DNA of 64,000 nt from Mesostigma viride (taxonomy: Eukaryota; Streptophyta; Mesostigmatophyceae; Mesostigmatales; Mesostigmataceae): positions 72,501-136,500 of the forward strand of contig RPFO01000482.1 in NCBI GenBank assembly GCA_009746045.1, written 5' to 3'. Each line of letters starts with the position of its first letter. The first letter of the stretch is position 1. The notes under the pieces are model-generated. The model saw only the letters and a list, made by a program, of their open reading frames with translations, searched no databases and was not told where the DNA came from. The position numbers and the translations under genes were made by a program. Positions 10,340 to 20,403 of this stretch are shown piece by piece.

Positions 10340-11190
10340 TTCCCCAGTGTTTCGATTAGTGGCGATATGCCGCCAAATGTGGCGGTGTGGCACTTTTTTT
10401 GGTAAAATGTGGCGGTGCCACCCTAATTGACAAGGCCCCCAAGAAGCCACAAATTGGCCGTGCTGTTCTACTTTCTAGTTTCGTTTCGCCACAGAGTGGC
10501 TGTGCCTGAAGTTCACTCTAGTACAGGTTACGCCACAATTGGCAGTGTCAGCCGAACTTCCGGCCGGCGTTCCGCCACGAATCTCCCTTTAGAAAAGTGC
10601 AACAGTGCATACCGCTTAGTGCATGTTAGTAGCGCCAAGTGGCCCGCTGGCCGCTGGACAGGCTGGGCACTAAGCAGTGACTACCGTAGTGAGCTAGACC
10701 GGTGCAGTGTGCAGTGAGCTAGGTAGAATCGTATTACAAGAAAACCAAAGTCTTGTCCAATCAAAATCATCGTCTTCGGAGCAGTGTCTTAGAGACGATA
10801 GTATCCTCGAATCCATCGTCGAGAATGGGGACCGAATCATTGCGACAACGATATAAAAAAGTACGAAAAAGTACGAAAAAGTAGGAACACAAACGAGCAA
10901 GTGCGGCGAAATGCGTCGAACTGAGGATTAATCTACACGGGCGGCCGGCAGGCAGAGACCCGCCCTGTATACTCAGCCAGTACGGCGCCGCGCCGCGCTG
11001 ACCCCGCCGTTCTACTTGTTTGGCAGGCTTTGCTGCACCAATGAATGGTTGGAAAGCCAGCCCGCCACACGTGGCCGTGCCAAGCCCAATTTTAATTGGC
11101 TTAAAGCCACACATTGGCCGAGTCAACGGAAATTTTTGTAGTTCAAAACGCCACAAGTGGCCTAGCGCCACTAGCAACAAAAACCTTAAT
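10340..11190. repeat. Cluster of short GCCAC...GTGGC palindromes
   Basis: At least eight short imperfect palindromes of the type GCCAC-(4 to 8)-GTGGC are spread here, for example GCCAAATGTGGC, GCCACAAATTGGC, GCCACAGAGTGGC, GCCACACATTGGC and GCCACAAGTGGC, and the paired inverted GTGGCGGTGTGGCAC/GTGGCGGTGCCACC near 10381-10424. A further one follows the MITE (23050-23066). They are not in tandem and have no fixed spacing. Confidence 0.6.
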
Positions 11191-11300
11191 CGAATCACTG
11201 TTATTCCCGCGCCGGTGTACCGACAGGGTTAACAACAACAGCAACAACAGTAGTGGGACACAAGTCACACAACAACAAGAATGCTCATCTCTCCCACCCA

Positions 11301-11913
11301 TTTACTCTCCCAACGTTTTACGACCGTCAGATGGGTGAATCTGACGGACGGACGGACAGGTACACCCGAGAACCGCACAGATGTAGCCGAAATCCGCACA
11401 GATGTAGCCGAAATCCGCACAGATGTAGCCGAAAAACCGCACAGATGTATCCGACAAACCACATAGACGCGACGCGAGGGATTGGGGCCGTCGGATGGTG
11501 GAGGCGTTGTCCCCAACCCGAGGGGCGACGGGTTGACAAGGGTAAAGGTGGCGCAAGCCACCGGCGGTGGGTGGGGGCGGCCAAGCGCCTGTGGCGCGGT
11601 GGAACAACGACCGCGACTGTGGAACAACAACAACAACGCAACCCTATTCCGCTAGCTTACTCTCCCAACGTTTTACGACCGTCAGATGGGTGAATCTGAC
11701 GGACGGACGGACAGGTACACCCGAAATCCGCACAGATGTAGCCGAAATCCGCACAGATGTAGCCGAAAACCGCACAGATGTAGCCGAAAAACCACATAGA
11801 CGCGACGCGAGGGATTGGGGCCGTCGGATGGTGGAGGCGTTGTCCCCAACCCGAGGGGCGACGGGTTGACAGGGGTAAAGGTGGCGCAAGCCACCGGCGG
11901 TGGGTGGGGGTAC
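11301..11913 (+). repeat. 356-bp direct duplication with internal 21-bp repeats
   Basis: The block starting TTACTCTCCCAACGTTTTAC occurs at 11301 and 11657 and stays nearly identical for about 260 bp, to GCCACCGGCGGTGGGTGGGGG. Inside each copy a 21-bp unit (AAATCCGCACAGATGTAGCCG) is repeated about three times with differing copy number. Each copy also contains the hairpin CGTCAGATGGGTGAATCTGACG (22 bp, perfect 8-bp stem). Confidence 0.85.
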
Positions 11914-12135
11914 AACAAGTAACAACAGAGGACACCACGCTATGAGTGCTCCCTTCGTTCCCTTGTAGGCCTGAGATAACTTGAGCTCGCAAAAACGGTT
12001 ACATGGAAATAAATATCGGTTACATGGAAATAAACAACACCCATCAATTCCCCGGAAAACTTGAGCTCGCAACAATAACAACTACACCATGGCATGGTAA
12101 TACGGAGCGAAATAATTGCCCATGTGCGGCGTGGG

Positions 12136-12136
12136 C

Positions 12137-12168
<32 letters not shown>

Positions 12169-12171
12169 CGG
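12136..12171 (+). repeat. AAC microsatellite
   Basis: About twelve CAA/AAC units. It lies between short direct repeats containing ACTTGAGCTCGCAA (11989, 12060). Confidence 0.9.
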
Positions 12172-12922
12172 AGCAAAATAATGCAAGTTTTGCGCGGATG
12201 AATTTCATGTCACGCATGCAAGCCGGCACCCAAACCACCCCCATACGTAAACTGAAGCTAAGAGATCAATCGCAGGCTGAAATATGACTCGCGCAGGACT
12301 AGCATGACTTGGACGTCATGTTGGCATTATTGCCAGCGCCACCGAAGCAGGTGGGGTTCTACTGCCGGACGCCCTCGGCTCTGGTATTGTTGGCAATGTC
12401 CCACCCCTGAGCCCGTCATCATACTAGTAAAATGCGGCTTTGTCGTGCCCGACAGCGTGGCGTGACAGCGCCGGGTTTCCGCAACTCTCGCCATCGTTTG
12501 CGCATCCTCCAATCTCTAAGACGTCGGAATTCCGGTTTATGGAACCCCTGTGGACTGGCCGCGCTGTTTCCCTAACGGTAGTAAACTGAACTGCCCGCTC
12601 GATGCCGGGAAAAGCTTGCACATGGGCGCGATCTCGAACCTGCGGAGGAGGCGCTGAAAAACGATGTCAGTAGGCAACAGCAACTTGCCTTTCCAGATTC
12701 CCGGTTTGACACCATAGTAGTACCAGGGACTATCTAGTGTGCTTGGAGCTTTGCATCAGTGGCCTCATCGGTACAGTGCCCGGTGTCACAAGCAGCCATG
12801 CCAGTCTACTACAAGCGATGTCACACCTAAGCGGTCCACCCCACCCTGGTTGCCTTGGTCGTGAGTACCTCTGACTTGCCATCACTCGGTCCTCTCACAC
12901 ACGACAGCAGATAATCAACGCG

Positions 12923-13073
12923 ATGAATTCCAGGACAGGGGCCCCCGCCACTGCCAACTACTCGCCTGCTGGCATGCAGCTCGCTCCGCGTCTGCAACGT
13001 TCCCGGGCGCCCCTGCTGCTGCTGGCCAGATGGCTCGTGGTACTGCTACACGGGGCGCTGCTGCTGGGCCATG
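12923..13073 (+). CDS. 5-prime part of GT10 fucosyltransferase, before the copia insertion
   Basis: ATG at 12923 opens 50 codons plus one base. Residues about 31-49 form a hydrophobic segment flanked by Arg (RAPLLLLARWLVVLLHGALL), the signal anchor expected for a type II Golgi glycosyltransferase. The frame ends at CCATG (13069-13073), the left copy of the target-site duplication of the copia element. Joining 13073 to 21109, that is, removing the element and one CCATG copy, continues the frame without a break into the catalytic part at 21109-22535. The uninterrupted gene would have 525 codons. No splice site is needed to explain the gap. Confidence 0.85.
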
Positions 13074-13768
13074 AGTTAACGCCAAGCGCATTGGCGTGAT
13101 CCTGATTCGGCATATCTCTGCGATTCCAGCGGCACCGGAACGAGTTCATTCCGACAAGTATCAAGAAAGTTATGGCGTTCCGACTTCCCGGTCGCGCGCG
13201 AGCGCGAGCCGGCTGTTCTTCTAAGTCGGACGTGAATATTTGCCGACGACATATGGGGTCGACAGTAATTCCTGGGCTGACAGGAATTAGGTGCTGTACC
13301 TACGACGGTATTGGATTGATACGTCGTACGCAGGAAATAGGAACCTTGACCTGTGGTCTGTTGGTACCGCAGGCTTAGTCCTGGACTTCTAGGTGCAGAT
13401 GCAATAGTCACTGTGGACTGTGCTCTGTAGTCACTGTGCCTGTATGGCAGACCTACTGTATAGGAGTTGGGCGCTGTACAGGTAGTGAATACTGTACCGG
13501 GGTGTTATTACTGAGCAGGCCTCCTAGGCTGCTCAGGACTAGCAAGCACAGTGCACAAGTATATAAACAATAGGCCAGTGCCAAATGGGCATCTCTTGCG
13601 AGCCCGCCTCACGTGTTGTGCCTTGACTTGGCAAGCGCGTGTACAAGCCTCAAGTGTGTGAGCGCTGTAACATTATCCGATTTTAACAAAGCTCCGTTTC
13701 CAACCATATTCACACATTGCTGCATTGCAACCATATCCTTCACATTGCGTGTGATAAGAACGTTAACT
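13074..13768 (+). repeat. Copia left LTR
   Basis: Starts AGTTAACGCCAAGCGC and ends AACGTTAACT. A TATATAAA box lies at 13560-13567, about two-thirds into the LTR. The termini form a short inverted repeat (AGTTAAC/GTTAACT) instead of the usual TG/CA. Confidence 0.93.
13560..13567 (+). promoter_or_regulatory. TATA box of the left LTR
   Basis: TATATAAA in an otherwise GC-balanced LTR, about 200 bp before the LTR end; it is conserved in the right LTR and probably sets the element's transcription start. Confidence 0.6.
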
Positions 13769-13859
13769 CAAATTACAACCAGTCTCAGCGGAACGGCCAG
13801 GAGGGTCGTTGCCGGTTGCGGTGTGCAGCGTTGACGACGAGGAGCTCGTCCGGTGGTGA

Positions 13860-14764
13860 ATGGTGCAGGAGGAACAACGGCAGCAGGATTTCCGGTTTCG
13901 GCAGTCTGCTGGGGGTTCGATTTCTCCTGAATTACGTCGTGTCGTTCGGGATCTATCTTTATTGCTTGCAGATCGTCCGCCTGTAAATCGCAGCTTCGTG
14001 CAATTCGTCGACGACCAGGTCGAAGATTGGGAGCGAATTCTGCGACACGTACAAACCATCGTCATTCCGGAGCACCGGAGCATCGACGACCTTGAGCAGG
14101 AGCTTCACGGGTTGGTCGGCATCCAGACGGTGATTACTGCAGTAGCAGAGCGAGTGCGGACGGAGTTGGCGCAAGGCGAGGCGAGGTTGCGGAAGCAGCT
14201 GGCGCAGGGCGACACGAGTTTGTACCGACAGTAGCGGGCGCGGGAGTACCACGTGCTTTCGCAGGCGGCATCGGCGACGAGGGTGTTGCAGCGGGGCCAG
14301 TTAGGCGTGAACGACGCGGAGCGGAGCACACAGGCGGCTTGCAGAGGTCGGGGCGACAGCGGAAGCCATCGCCGGAGGACAGCGCGCGACAAGAGTCGGC
14401 AGGTTTCCAGAGAGTAAGAGTTCCTTTTCAGGAACTGCCCCCGCCCCTTCGCGTTCGTGTGACGCGTTGGGAGAGTTTGCACCTCTTGGGTACGATAGTG
14501 ACCTTGAGGTAGGAGCAGGGGGTGTCGCTGGGCTAGGCGACGAGACACTTGGCGACCACGAGGTGCCAAGTACAATCCGCGGGGTGCCAACGACGGGTTG
14601 TCACCTGTCTACTTTACCAACGGTGACGATTCAGTCATCGCGGGCCGACAGCGGGTCGACGACGGCGCAGCAGGTAGCAGGGTACCAGAGCTGATTGTGG
14701 TGAGCGACAGCGACGACGACAGCGACAAGGAGAACCAGGACGCGCCTGGGGCCAGCCGTGGTGG
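13860..14764 (+). pseudogene. Copia leader ORF upstream of gag (frame-broken)
   Basis: ATG at 13860 opens 124 codons of charged, helix-prone sequence (DDQVEDWERILRHVQ, SIDDLEQELHGL, EARLRKQLAQGD) ending in TAG. Coding-like sequence continues in the same frame to about 14419, then in another (GEFAPLGYDSDLEVGAGG, to 14694), and finally in a third (LIVVSDSDDDSDKENQDAPG, to the TGA at 14762-14764). The acidic C-terminus is clearly not random. This is either an extra N-terminal ORF of the element with frameshifts, or an exon chain, since GTAAGA at 14414 could be a donor. Its function is unknown; the position before gag suggests a nucleocapsid-related role. Confidence 0.45.
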
Positions 14765-14876
14765 TCTTGCCTGAGTGGTAACACTTGGCACTTTCCTTTC
14801 TTGTTCAGTAGCTTATATTGCTTTAATTGCTGCTTGGCCACTTGGCTGGCTGTAGCAGATCTGAACAGAGGCCATC

Positions 14877-16064
14877 ATGGAGGATGGAGCTATCAACCAA
14901 CAAGCGGGCTTTATGGGCTTCGCGCGGCGCGGCGCTGGGCTGGATGGACGAGATGGACGCGATGGACGCGGTGGACGCGATGGACGCGGGGACGGCCAGG
15001 CGCTGGGAGACCAGGCTGAGGTGCCAGATAATCAGAGCCAAGGATCGCAGGGCGGGCAGCACGCGCCAGCCGCAGATCAAGCGGCGCCTAAGCGACCAAC
15101 CGTTGCTGAGGGGTACGCGGTGCTAGGCCAGTTTCAGTCCATCAAGGACAATTGGCAGCCCCGGGATGCTGAGAGGATGTTAGAGGACATGAACTTGTAC
15201 ACGGAGATATACAACGGTGACAAGCTTCGCATCCTGGCGTCTAGTGCCTACATACGGCAGTCGGCGAGGCGGCTGTTCAAGTTTGTTCGGGAGCGACACG
15301 CGGCGGGGGACACCTGGACGGCGTTTATGACGCGACTCAGGTCGTTCCTGAGTGACAAGAGGACCATAGATGGGTCCCACCTGAAGCAAGAATACCTGGA
15401 CTACAAGCCCATCAAGGGGCAGCTAGTGGTCCACGCCTTTGAAGACTTCGTCAAGCTGAGGGAGGACGCCATGGCCAAGGGCTTCTTCGTCGCAGATCGG
15501 ATGGCCATGGGCGACTTTCTCAAGTCGCTGCAGCTGGATCCGGTCACCATGGATAATGTGACCATCCACATGCGACAGGTCCATGGCTGGGCAGCCATGA
15601 CGGACCAGTTGTATGAGTGTTTCAGCGGCAAGTACGTGGGTGGTAAGCGCCCTCGTCAGGGTGATGAGGAGGCCACTGAACCCACGGTTAAGTCCATGAG
15701 GGGATCGGGCCACGGGGGCCCAGCGCCCTCGAGAGGGCCTGAGACCTCTTCAAGGGGTCGAGGAAGGTCCAGGAGGGGGCGTGACAGAAGGGCTGGACGG
15801 GGGACCCCGCCGAAGTCGGGACATCCACAGTCCCAGTTTGACTTCAAGAGGGTGGGTGGTCCTCCCAAGGCTGGGCCCAGCAGTGGGACCTCACGGGACA
15901 TCAGTCAGGTGGAATGTTATTTCTGCCAGGGGAAGGGTCACTTCAGGAATGAGTGTCCCTCGTACCTGAGGCAGGAAGGTCAGAGCAAGCCAGCTCAGGG
16001 TGGCAGCAAGGACAAGGCTGGTCCATCCCAGGACAAGGGCAAGGGCAAGGCTGCTGATCATTGA
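14877..16064 (+). CDS. Copia Gag polyprotein
   Basis: 395 codons from ATG 14877. The N-terminal 45 residues contain a GRDGRDGR... repeat, the middle is an alpha-helical capsid-like region (residues about 80-260), followed by basic Arg/Gly-rich sequence and one zinc knuckle, CYFCQGKGHFRNEC (C-x2-C-x4-H-x4-C) at about residue 347. The C-terminus is Lys/Gly/Gln-rich. It ends at TGA (16062-16064), and the pol sequence continues in the same frame directly after this stop, so Gag-Pol would be made by read-through. Gag packages the element's RNA in cytoplasmic particles. Confidence 0.9.
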   Translation: MEDGAINQQAGFMGFARRGAGLDGRDGRDGRGGRDGRGDGQALGDQAEVPDNQSQGSQGGQHAPAADQAAPKRPTVAEGYAVLGQFQSIKDNWQPRDAERMLEDMNLYTEIYNGDKLRILASSAYIRQSARRLFKFVRERHAAGDTWTAFMTRLRSFLSDKRTIDGSHLKQEYLDYKPIKGQLVVHAFEDFVKLREDAMAKGFFVADRMAMGDFLKSLQLDPVTMDNVTIHMRQVHGWAAMTDQLYECFSGKYVGGKRPRQGDEEATEPTVKSMRGSGHGGPAPSRGPETSSRGRGRSRRGRDRRAGRGTPPKSGHPQSQFDFKRVGGPPKAGPSSGTSRDISQVECYFCQGKGHFRNECPSYLRQEGQSKPAQGGSKDKAGPSQDKGKGKAADH

Positions 16065-19000
16065 CTTGAGCCTGCACACATCCCTGAACCCTGGAGGGTG
16101 CCCCCAGGGGTGTGTAATGAAGCTGCTAGTGACAGCAGTGAGGGGCAGCCCCATGCTCTAGTGAAAGAGCCTATTGGACACGATGGGGCAAGCTTGGTTA
16201 CCACAGAGAGTATGCCAGCTGTAGCTGCAGTGGTTACTCGCCAACGTGCCCGCCATGGCGGTGCTGAGCCTGAGGTAGGACCTGGTGATGTGGACCCAGG
16301 TGGATCTCAGAAGCATTCTGACCGTGCAGGACTGGCACAGGATGGTCAGGATGAGGATAGGGCTGGAGACAGTCTGACAGGCACGACCCTGGTGCCTCCT
16401 GTACATAAGGGATCTGTACATACCTTGAGTGCTAATAATGACAATAAAAGGTTTTCTCTCTTGTATGACATTGCCTCAAGGTTGCATACCATGTTTGGCC
16501 ATGCAGCTCAGTCTTTGCAAGTTGCTAGACGGCTGGGAGGAAGTGAGTTGTACTCCATCTGCCAACAGGTTGCTCAAGCTTGCAAGTGCAGGCTAGTTGC
16601 TAGAAAGCCCAAGCAGTCTCATGCCAGGACTCCTATTTTGCAGCCAGGCCATGTGCAGGTAGATATTCAGAGAATCAGGGGTTTGAAGCTGCTGGTGGCA
16701 GTGGACAGATATACCAAGTACAAGACCCTAGAGATCCTGCCTGACATGGAGAAGCCTACATTGATTGCTGCTCTGAAGTTGACAAGGAGCAGGTACCCTG
16801 GGTTGGAGTTGTTGCAGTGTGACATTCAGTTTGAGTGCTGTGAGAACCTGCCAGAGTTTCCAGAGTTGCTGATTACACCCAGGGAGAGCCACGGCCAGCA
16901 AGGGGTGGTGGAGAGAGCCATCCAAGAGATCAAGACTGTGCTGCTGGTGGAGAGGATTCCAAGGACGTCATCTGCCATTGTGACATCTGCATGGCTACGT
17001 TCTGTGGAGGACAGGCTGAACCTGAGGACTCCCATGTTCTTTGGTGACATTGCCATCAATCCTCTTATGCTGCATACCAGGATGCTGCCAGCTGATGCTG
17101 AGCAGGCATGGAAGGAGAAGCTAGAGGCCAAGTTCCTCAAGCTGAGGCAGAAAGACAAGGGCTGGAGTGTCCTAGAACCTAACGTTGGACAACAGGTTGT
17201 TGTGTGGAAGGAACCAAGCTTTCCAGGGAAACGTGGCAGCTGGCATGATGGGGTGGTGACCCGAGTAGAAGCCGCTGGCCATAAGTGCTGGGTGGCCATT
17301 GATGGCTCCCAAGCAGTGCACCGTCTGTCCTGGTCAAAGATCCGTCCCCGGGGAGGTAATCAAGGAGACCTCTTCCAGGTGCCCGCTGGTGTACAAGGCG
17401 GGGGTGACGTGGAGCTTCCTGATCAGGGTGCTACAGCTGTATCGAGCCCTCAGGGTGACCCTGGCCCGGCCCCTGGGGTACCTTCACATACGGTGGTTGG
17501 GCAAGCAGGCGGACAGGCTGCACCTCCGGAACGGCCCGACACCAGGCCTAGGGGTGTGCGTCTATCAGATATTGTACAGGCTTTGCAAAGAGCCAAGAAG
17601 GAGCCTAAGGTGTCCAAGCTTGTCCAGTTGGATGAACCTGAGGTAGCTGCCATGGAGATAGATACCAATGCACAGGTTTCTGTCATGGGACCTCAGCATA
17701 CAGGAGAACTGCTGGTCGGAGAACCAAGTTGCCCCTGGGTGTCTGATTTCAGTGGTAGGACGCATCTAAGGGTGTTGGGAGAGGTTACTGCCCCTGTCAT
17801 GGGTGTGGATGTGACCTTCCTTGTCCTAGAGGACTATGATGGCCCTGTGATTTTGGGTCAGAATTTTCTGGGCAATCCTGGGATTTCTATCAGAGCTACA
17901 GCTCTGAGAAGAGATGGCTGGGGGATGATTCCCCTAGAAAATTTCAGGACAACATTTCCAGTCAGGTGCAGGGCCAAGCCGGTCAAGGGTGTAAAATGGG
18001 ATGAAGGGGAGGTGCCCCCAGCGGCCAGTTTGGTGATTCCAGCTGTGTTGCACCCCAGCAGTATTGGCATAACTCACAGGAGCCTTGCTGCACACTCTCC
18101 TTTGACATATGACCAGCTGGTCCAAGAGATGAGCTCGCCTACTTTGTTTGAGGCTTGGAAGCTCGCCTTCTCCAAGGCATTGGAGGAGTGGTTGCAGTTT
18201 GAGTGTGCTGCACCAACAGACAGACGTCCCCCAGCATCAAGGAAGCTTGCTTTGAGATTTGTGCTGAAGAGGAAGGTTGTGGATGAGGTATCAGTGCCCC
18301 ATGTCAGGCCTGTCCTGAATGAGTATCACGGCACGGGGAGTCTGCCAGGAGAGGAGCTATACACGCCAGGGATGCTACACGACACATGGAGAATTTTGCT
18401 ATGTCTCTACGTGGGGTTGCTGAACAGGGGAGCAGCTATGTCATCAGTGCTGCTGGACTTCAAGAGGGCATTTTTAAAATCTGATCCAGAAGTGGCCAGG
18501 AGGGTGTGGAAGCAGGATGAGCCTTACTGTGTTGAGGTGCCTGCCATCTGGAAGCTGGAGCTGCATCAACAATTCCTGGTTATTCTGAAGGGCCTGGAAG
18601 GACTCAGGTCGAGCCCAATCATCTGGAGACTCACGCTGCAGGAAGCTCTGATCAGTGAGTGTGGCTTGAGAGTGTCTTCAGTTGATCCCTGTTTGCTGCT
18701 GGCCCAATGGGAGGGTCTGCCAGTGTATGCTAGTTTGCATGGAGATGATCTGCATTTGCTAGCCCCCACGACCTGGCTGAAGAAGTTTATTCCTGTCATC
18801 AGTGGCAAGTTTTCACTGGGCAAGGAGCTGTGGCAGGAGCCCAACAAGCCTGTAGTGTTCTGTGGAATGCAGGCTACCCTGTTCAGGAGGGACGGGGAGT
18901 GGAGTATCAGGCTTCAGGCTGGAGGAGATTATAAACAGACCATTGTGAAGGCCTTGCCAGAGAAGATCACCCAGGCTGCAGGACCTGAGTTGAGAGGCAT

Positions 19001-19655
19001 GTGGGCCTGGTTTGCCAGCATCTGTGGTCCGTCTTTGATGGTCCATAGCAGAATGCCTGATGAGGTGCTTGAGGATGAGAAGCCTCGAGTCATAGCCCGG
19101 TTGGTGGAGAGTACCCCTGATCTGATTTTGTCTGGGATTGACTTTGCCCAGCCTATCACCTTGGAGATCTTTGTTGACAGTTCCATGGATGCTCGCCAGG
19201 TTACCAAGGTCAGGGGGAGATCTGCTGCTCTGTTTGCTTTTTATCAGAGCAGGGCAAGTTTGTTCAGCTGGTACAGCAGACTGCAGAAGAGGGTCTGTAT
19301 CAGTTCAGATGTGGCAGAATGCAGGGCCATATGCGAGGGGATCCAGTCCAGCCTGTACATAAAGGAGTTAATGCTGGAGCTGGCTTCAGTTACCCCTTGG
19401 ACCTTGCAGATGGAGACGTTGTTGCTAACAGACAGCATGGGTATGGTCCAGTTTGTTCACAAGCAGCTGGCCAGGAGCCGGGACCTGGATTATTTGTTGC
19501 TGAAGGAGTTGGCCAGTTTGGTTGACTTGAAGCATATCCCTGGCGAGGAGAACCCTGCTGATGCATTGACAAAGCTGCCACACAAGGCCCCAGCCCAGTA
19601 CAATGTACTGAGGAAGCTCATGAATGCTGACTGTCAAGTCGGTCTATCTGTCTAA
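16065..19655 (+). CDS. Copia Pol: integrase, protease, RT, RNase H
   Basis: The frame is open from the codon after the gag TGA to TAA at 19653-19655; no ATG occurs before about 16211. Order of domains: an HHCC-like segment (LHTMFGH...CQQVAQACKC), integrase core with VDIQ, LQCDIQFE and GVVERAIQEI as the D-D-E positions (about 16655-16960), then a retropepsin (IDTNAQVSVM near 17655 and VILGQNFLG near 17845), then RT (LLDFKRAFL, SLHGDDLHLL near 18737) and RNase H (VDSSMDARQ, DSMGMVQFVHK, NPADALTKLP). In known copia elements the protease precedes the integrase; here I find none upstream. The frame has no stops, so the element may still be competent. Confidence 0.9.
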   Translation, partial: LEPAHIPEPWRVPPGVCNEAASDSSEGQPHALVKEPIGHDGASLVTTESMPAVAAVVTRQRARHGGAEPEVGPGDVDPGGSQKHSDRAGLAQDGQDEDRAGDSLTGTTLVPPVHKGSVHTLSANNDNKRFSLLYDIASRLHTMFGHAAQSLQVARRLGGSELYSICQQVAQACKCRLVARKPKQSHARTPILQPGHVQVDIQRIRGLKLLVAVDRYTKYKTLEILPDMEKPTLIAALKLTRSRYPGLELLQCDIQFECCENLPEFPELLITPRESHGQQGVVERAIQEIKTVLLVERIPRTSSAIVTSAWLRSVEDRLNLRTPMFFGDIAINPLMLHTRMLPADAEQAWKEKLEAKFLKLRQKDKGWSVLEPNVGQQVVVWKEPSFPGKRGSWHDGVVTRVEAAGHKCWVAIDGSQAVHRLSWSKIRPRGGNQGDLFQVPAGVQGGGDVELPDQGATAVSSPQGDPGPAPGVPSHTVVGQAGGQAAPPERPDTRPRGVRLSDIVQALQRAKKEPKVSKLVQLDEPEVAAMEIDTNAQVSVMGPQHTGELLVGEPSCPWVSDFSGRTHLRVLGEVTAPVMGVDVTFLVLEDYDGPVILGQNFLGNPGISIRATALRRDGWGMIPLENFRTTFPVRCRAKPVKGVKWDEGEVPPAASLVIPAVLHPSSIGITHRSLAAHSPLTYDQLVQEMSSPTLFEAWKLAFSKALEEWLQFECAAPTDRRPPASRKLALRFVLKRKVVDEVSVPHVRPVLNEYHGTGSLPGEELYTPGMLHDTWRILLCLYVGLLNRGAAMSSVLLDFKRAFLKSDPEVARRVWKQDEPYCVEVPAIWKLELHQQFLVILKGLEGLRSSPIIWRLTLQEALISECGLRVSSVDPCLLLAQWEGLPVYASLHGDDLHLLAPTTWLKKFIPVISGKFSLGKELWQEPNKPVVFCGMQATLFRRDGEWSIRLQAGGDYKQTIVKALPEKITQAAGPELRGMWAWFASICGPSLMVHSRMPDEVLEDEKPRVIARLVESTPDLILSGIDFAQPITLEIFVDSSMDARQVTKVRGRSAALFAFYQSRASLFSWYSRLQKRVCISSDVAECRAICEGIQSSLYIKELMLELASVTPWTLQMETLLLTDSMGMVQFVHKQLARSRDLDYLLLKELASLVDLKHIPGEENPADALTKLPHKAPAQYNVLRKLMNADCQVGLSV

Positions 19656-20388
19656 AAGCTGAGAGCTGGGTGCTTAAGTCTCTGGATATCAGGCTGGGAG
19701 CTTGATTGTACATAATCCTGAGCACACCTTGAGGGGTGAGACATGTCTCTGGTGTGGGAATGTCTGACATTGTCTCTGATGGAGAGATGTCTATCTGGGG
19801 TTTTCATCTCAGTCTGAGGTTTCCCCAGATCTGTGGTTTGTGGGCGGGGTTCGATTCCCTGGTGCCGTCTTAAGGCGGAGTTTCACGGACTGGCTGACCC
19901 ATCCACCATGCTGGTGAGGTGGCGACAGGTCCCCTGATTTTCCACGGTTGGAACGAGTATGGGAGCTTGTGTTTTGCATGTGCTTCGCGTAGATGTTGTG
20001 TCTGGTTCGATAAGGGGCAGCAGACCGGCGCCGACTCCCGTCTGGGGGTCAGCAATGTTTTCTGATGAGCTGTTGTGGGTGATCTGTGGGGTTTCGCCTA
20101 AGGTCCTGAAGGTTGTACATACTTCTCAAGTTCTTAGCTGAACACCTATGGGCTGCCACAGTTGGCCAACCTCTTGTACATGGGTAACACAACGAGCCTC
20201 CCGTGAAGGGATAGGGACTCATTGTAATTTGTTTGTGCTCCTGAGCCAGTATGGGTGCTATGTACATATAATAAGGAATCCAAGCTGACTGTCATGCCCA
20301 GCGGGTTGTGACTTGTAGTCTGGGGAGGATATCCAGTACCCATTGTGTGTGTTTGTATGTAGACTTGTGTGAGCTGCTACAGCTCAAG

Positions 20389-20403
20389 AAAAGAAAGGAT
20401 TGG
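20389..20403 (+). other. Polypurine tract
   Basis: GAAAAGAAAGGATTGG-type purine run immediately before the right LTR, the plus-strand primer site of LTR retrotransposons. Confidence 0.7.

Larger units (their letters stand above)
9164..12922. other. Intergenic region between divergent genes
   Basis: 3.7 kb between the minus-strand kinase-like gene and the plus-strand fucosyltransferase gene. It holds AAC microsatellites, a cluster of GCCAC...GTGGC palindromes, a 356-bp direct duplication and a 90-bp segment (10246-10330, minus) that also occurs at 30737-30822 inside an hAT-like element. A plus frame from 9462 has a hydrophobic stretch but no family resemblance and I do not call it. TATATAT lies at 9174-9180, only 11 bases upstream of the minus-strand ATG. 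Confidence 0.45.

Noticed and set aside
10427-10717. Open frame of 96 codons in the palindrome cluster
   Set aside because: Low coding character; interrupted by palindromic repeats and no family resemblance.
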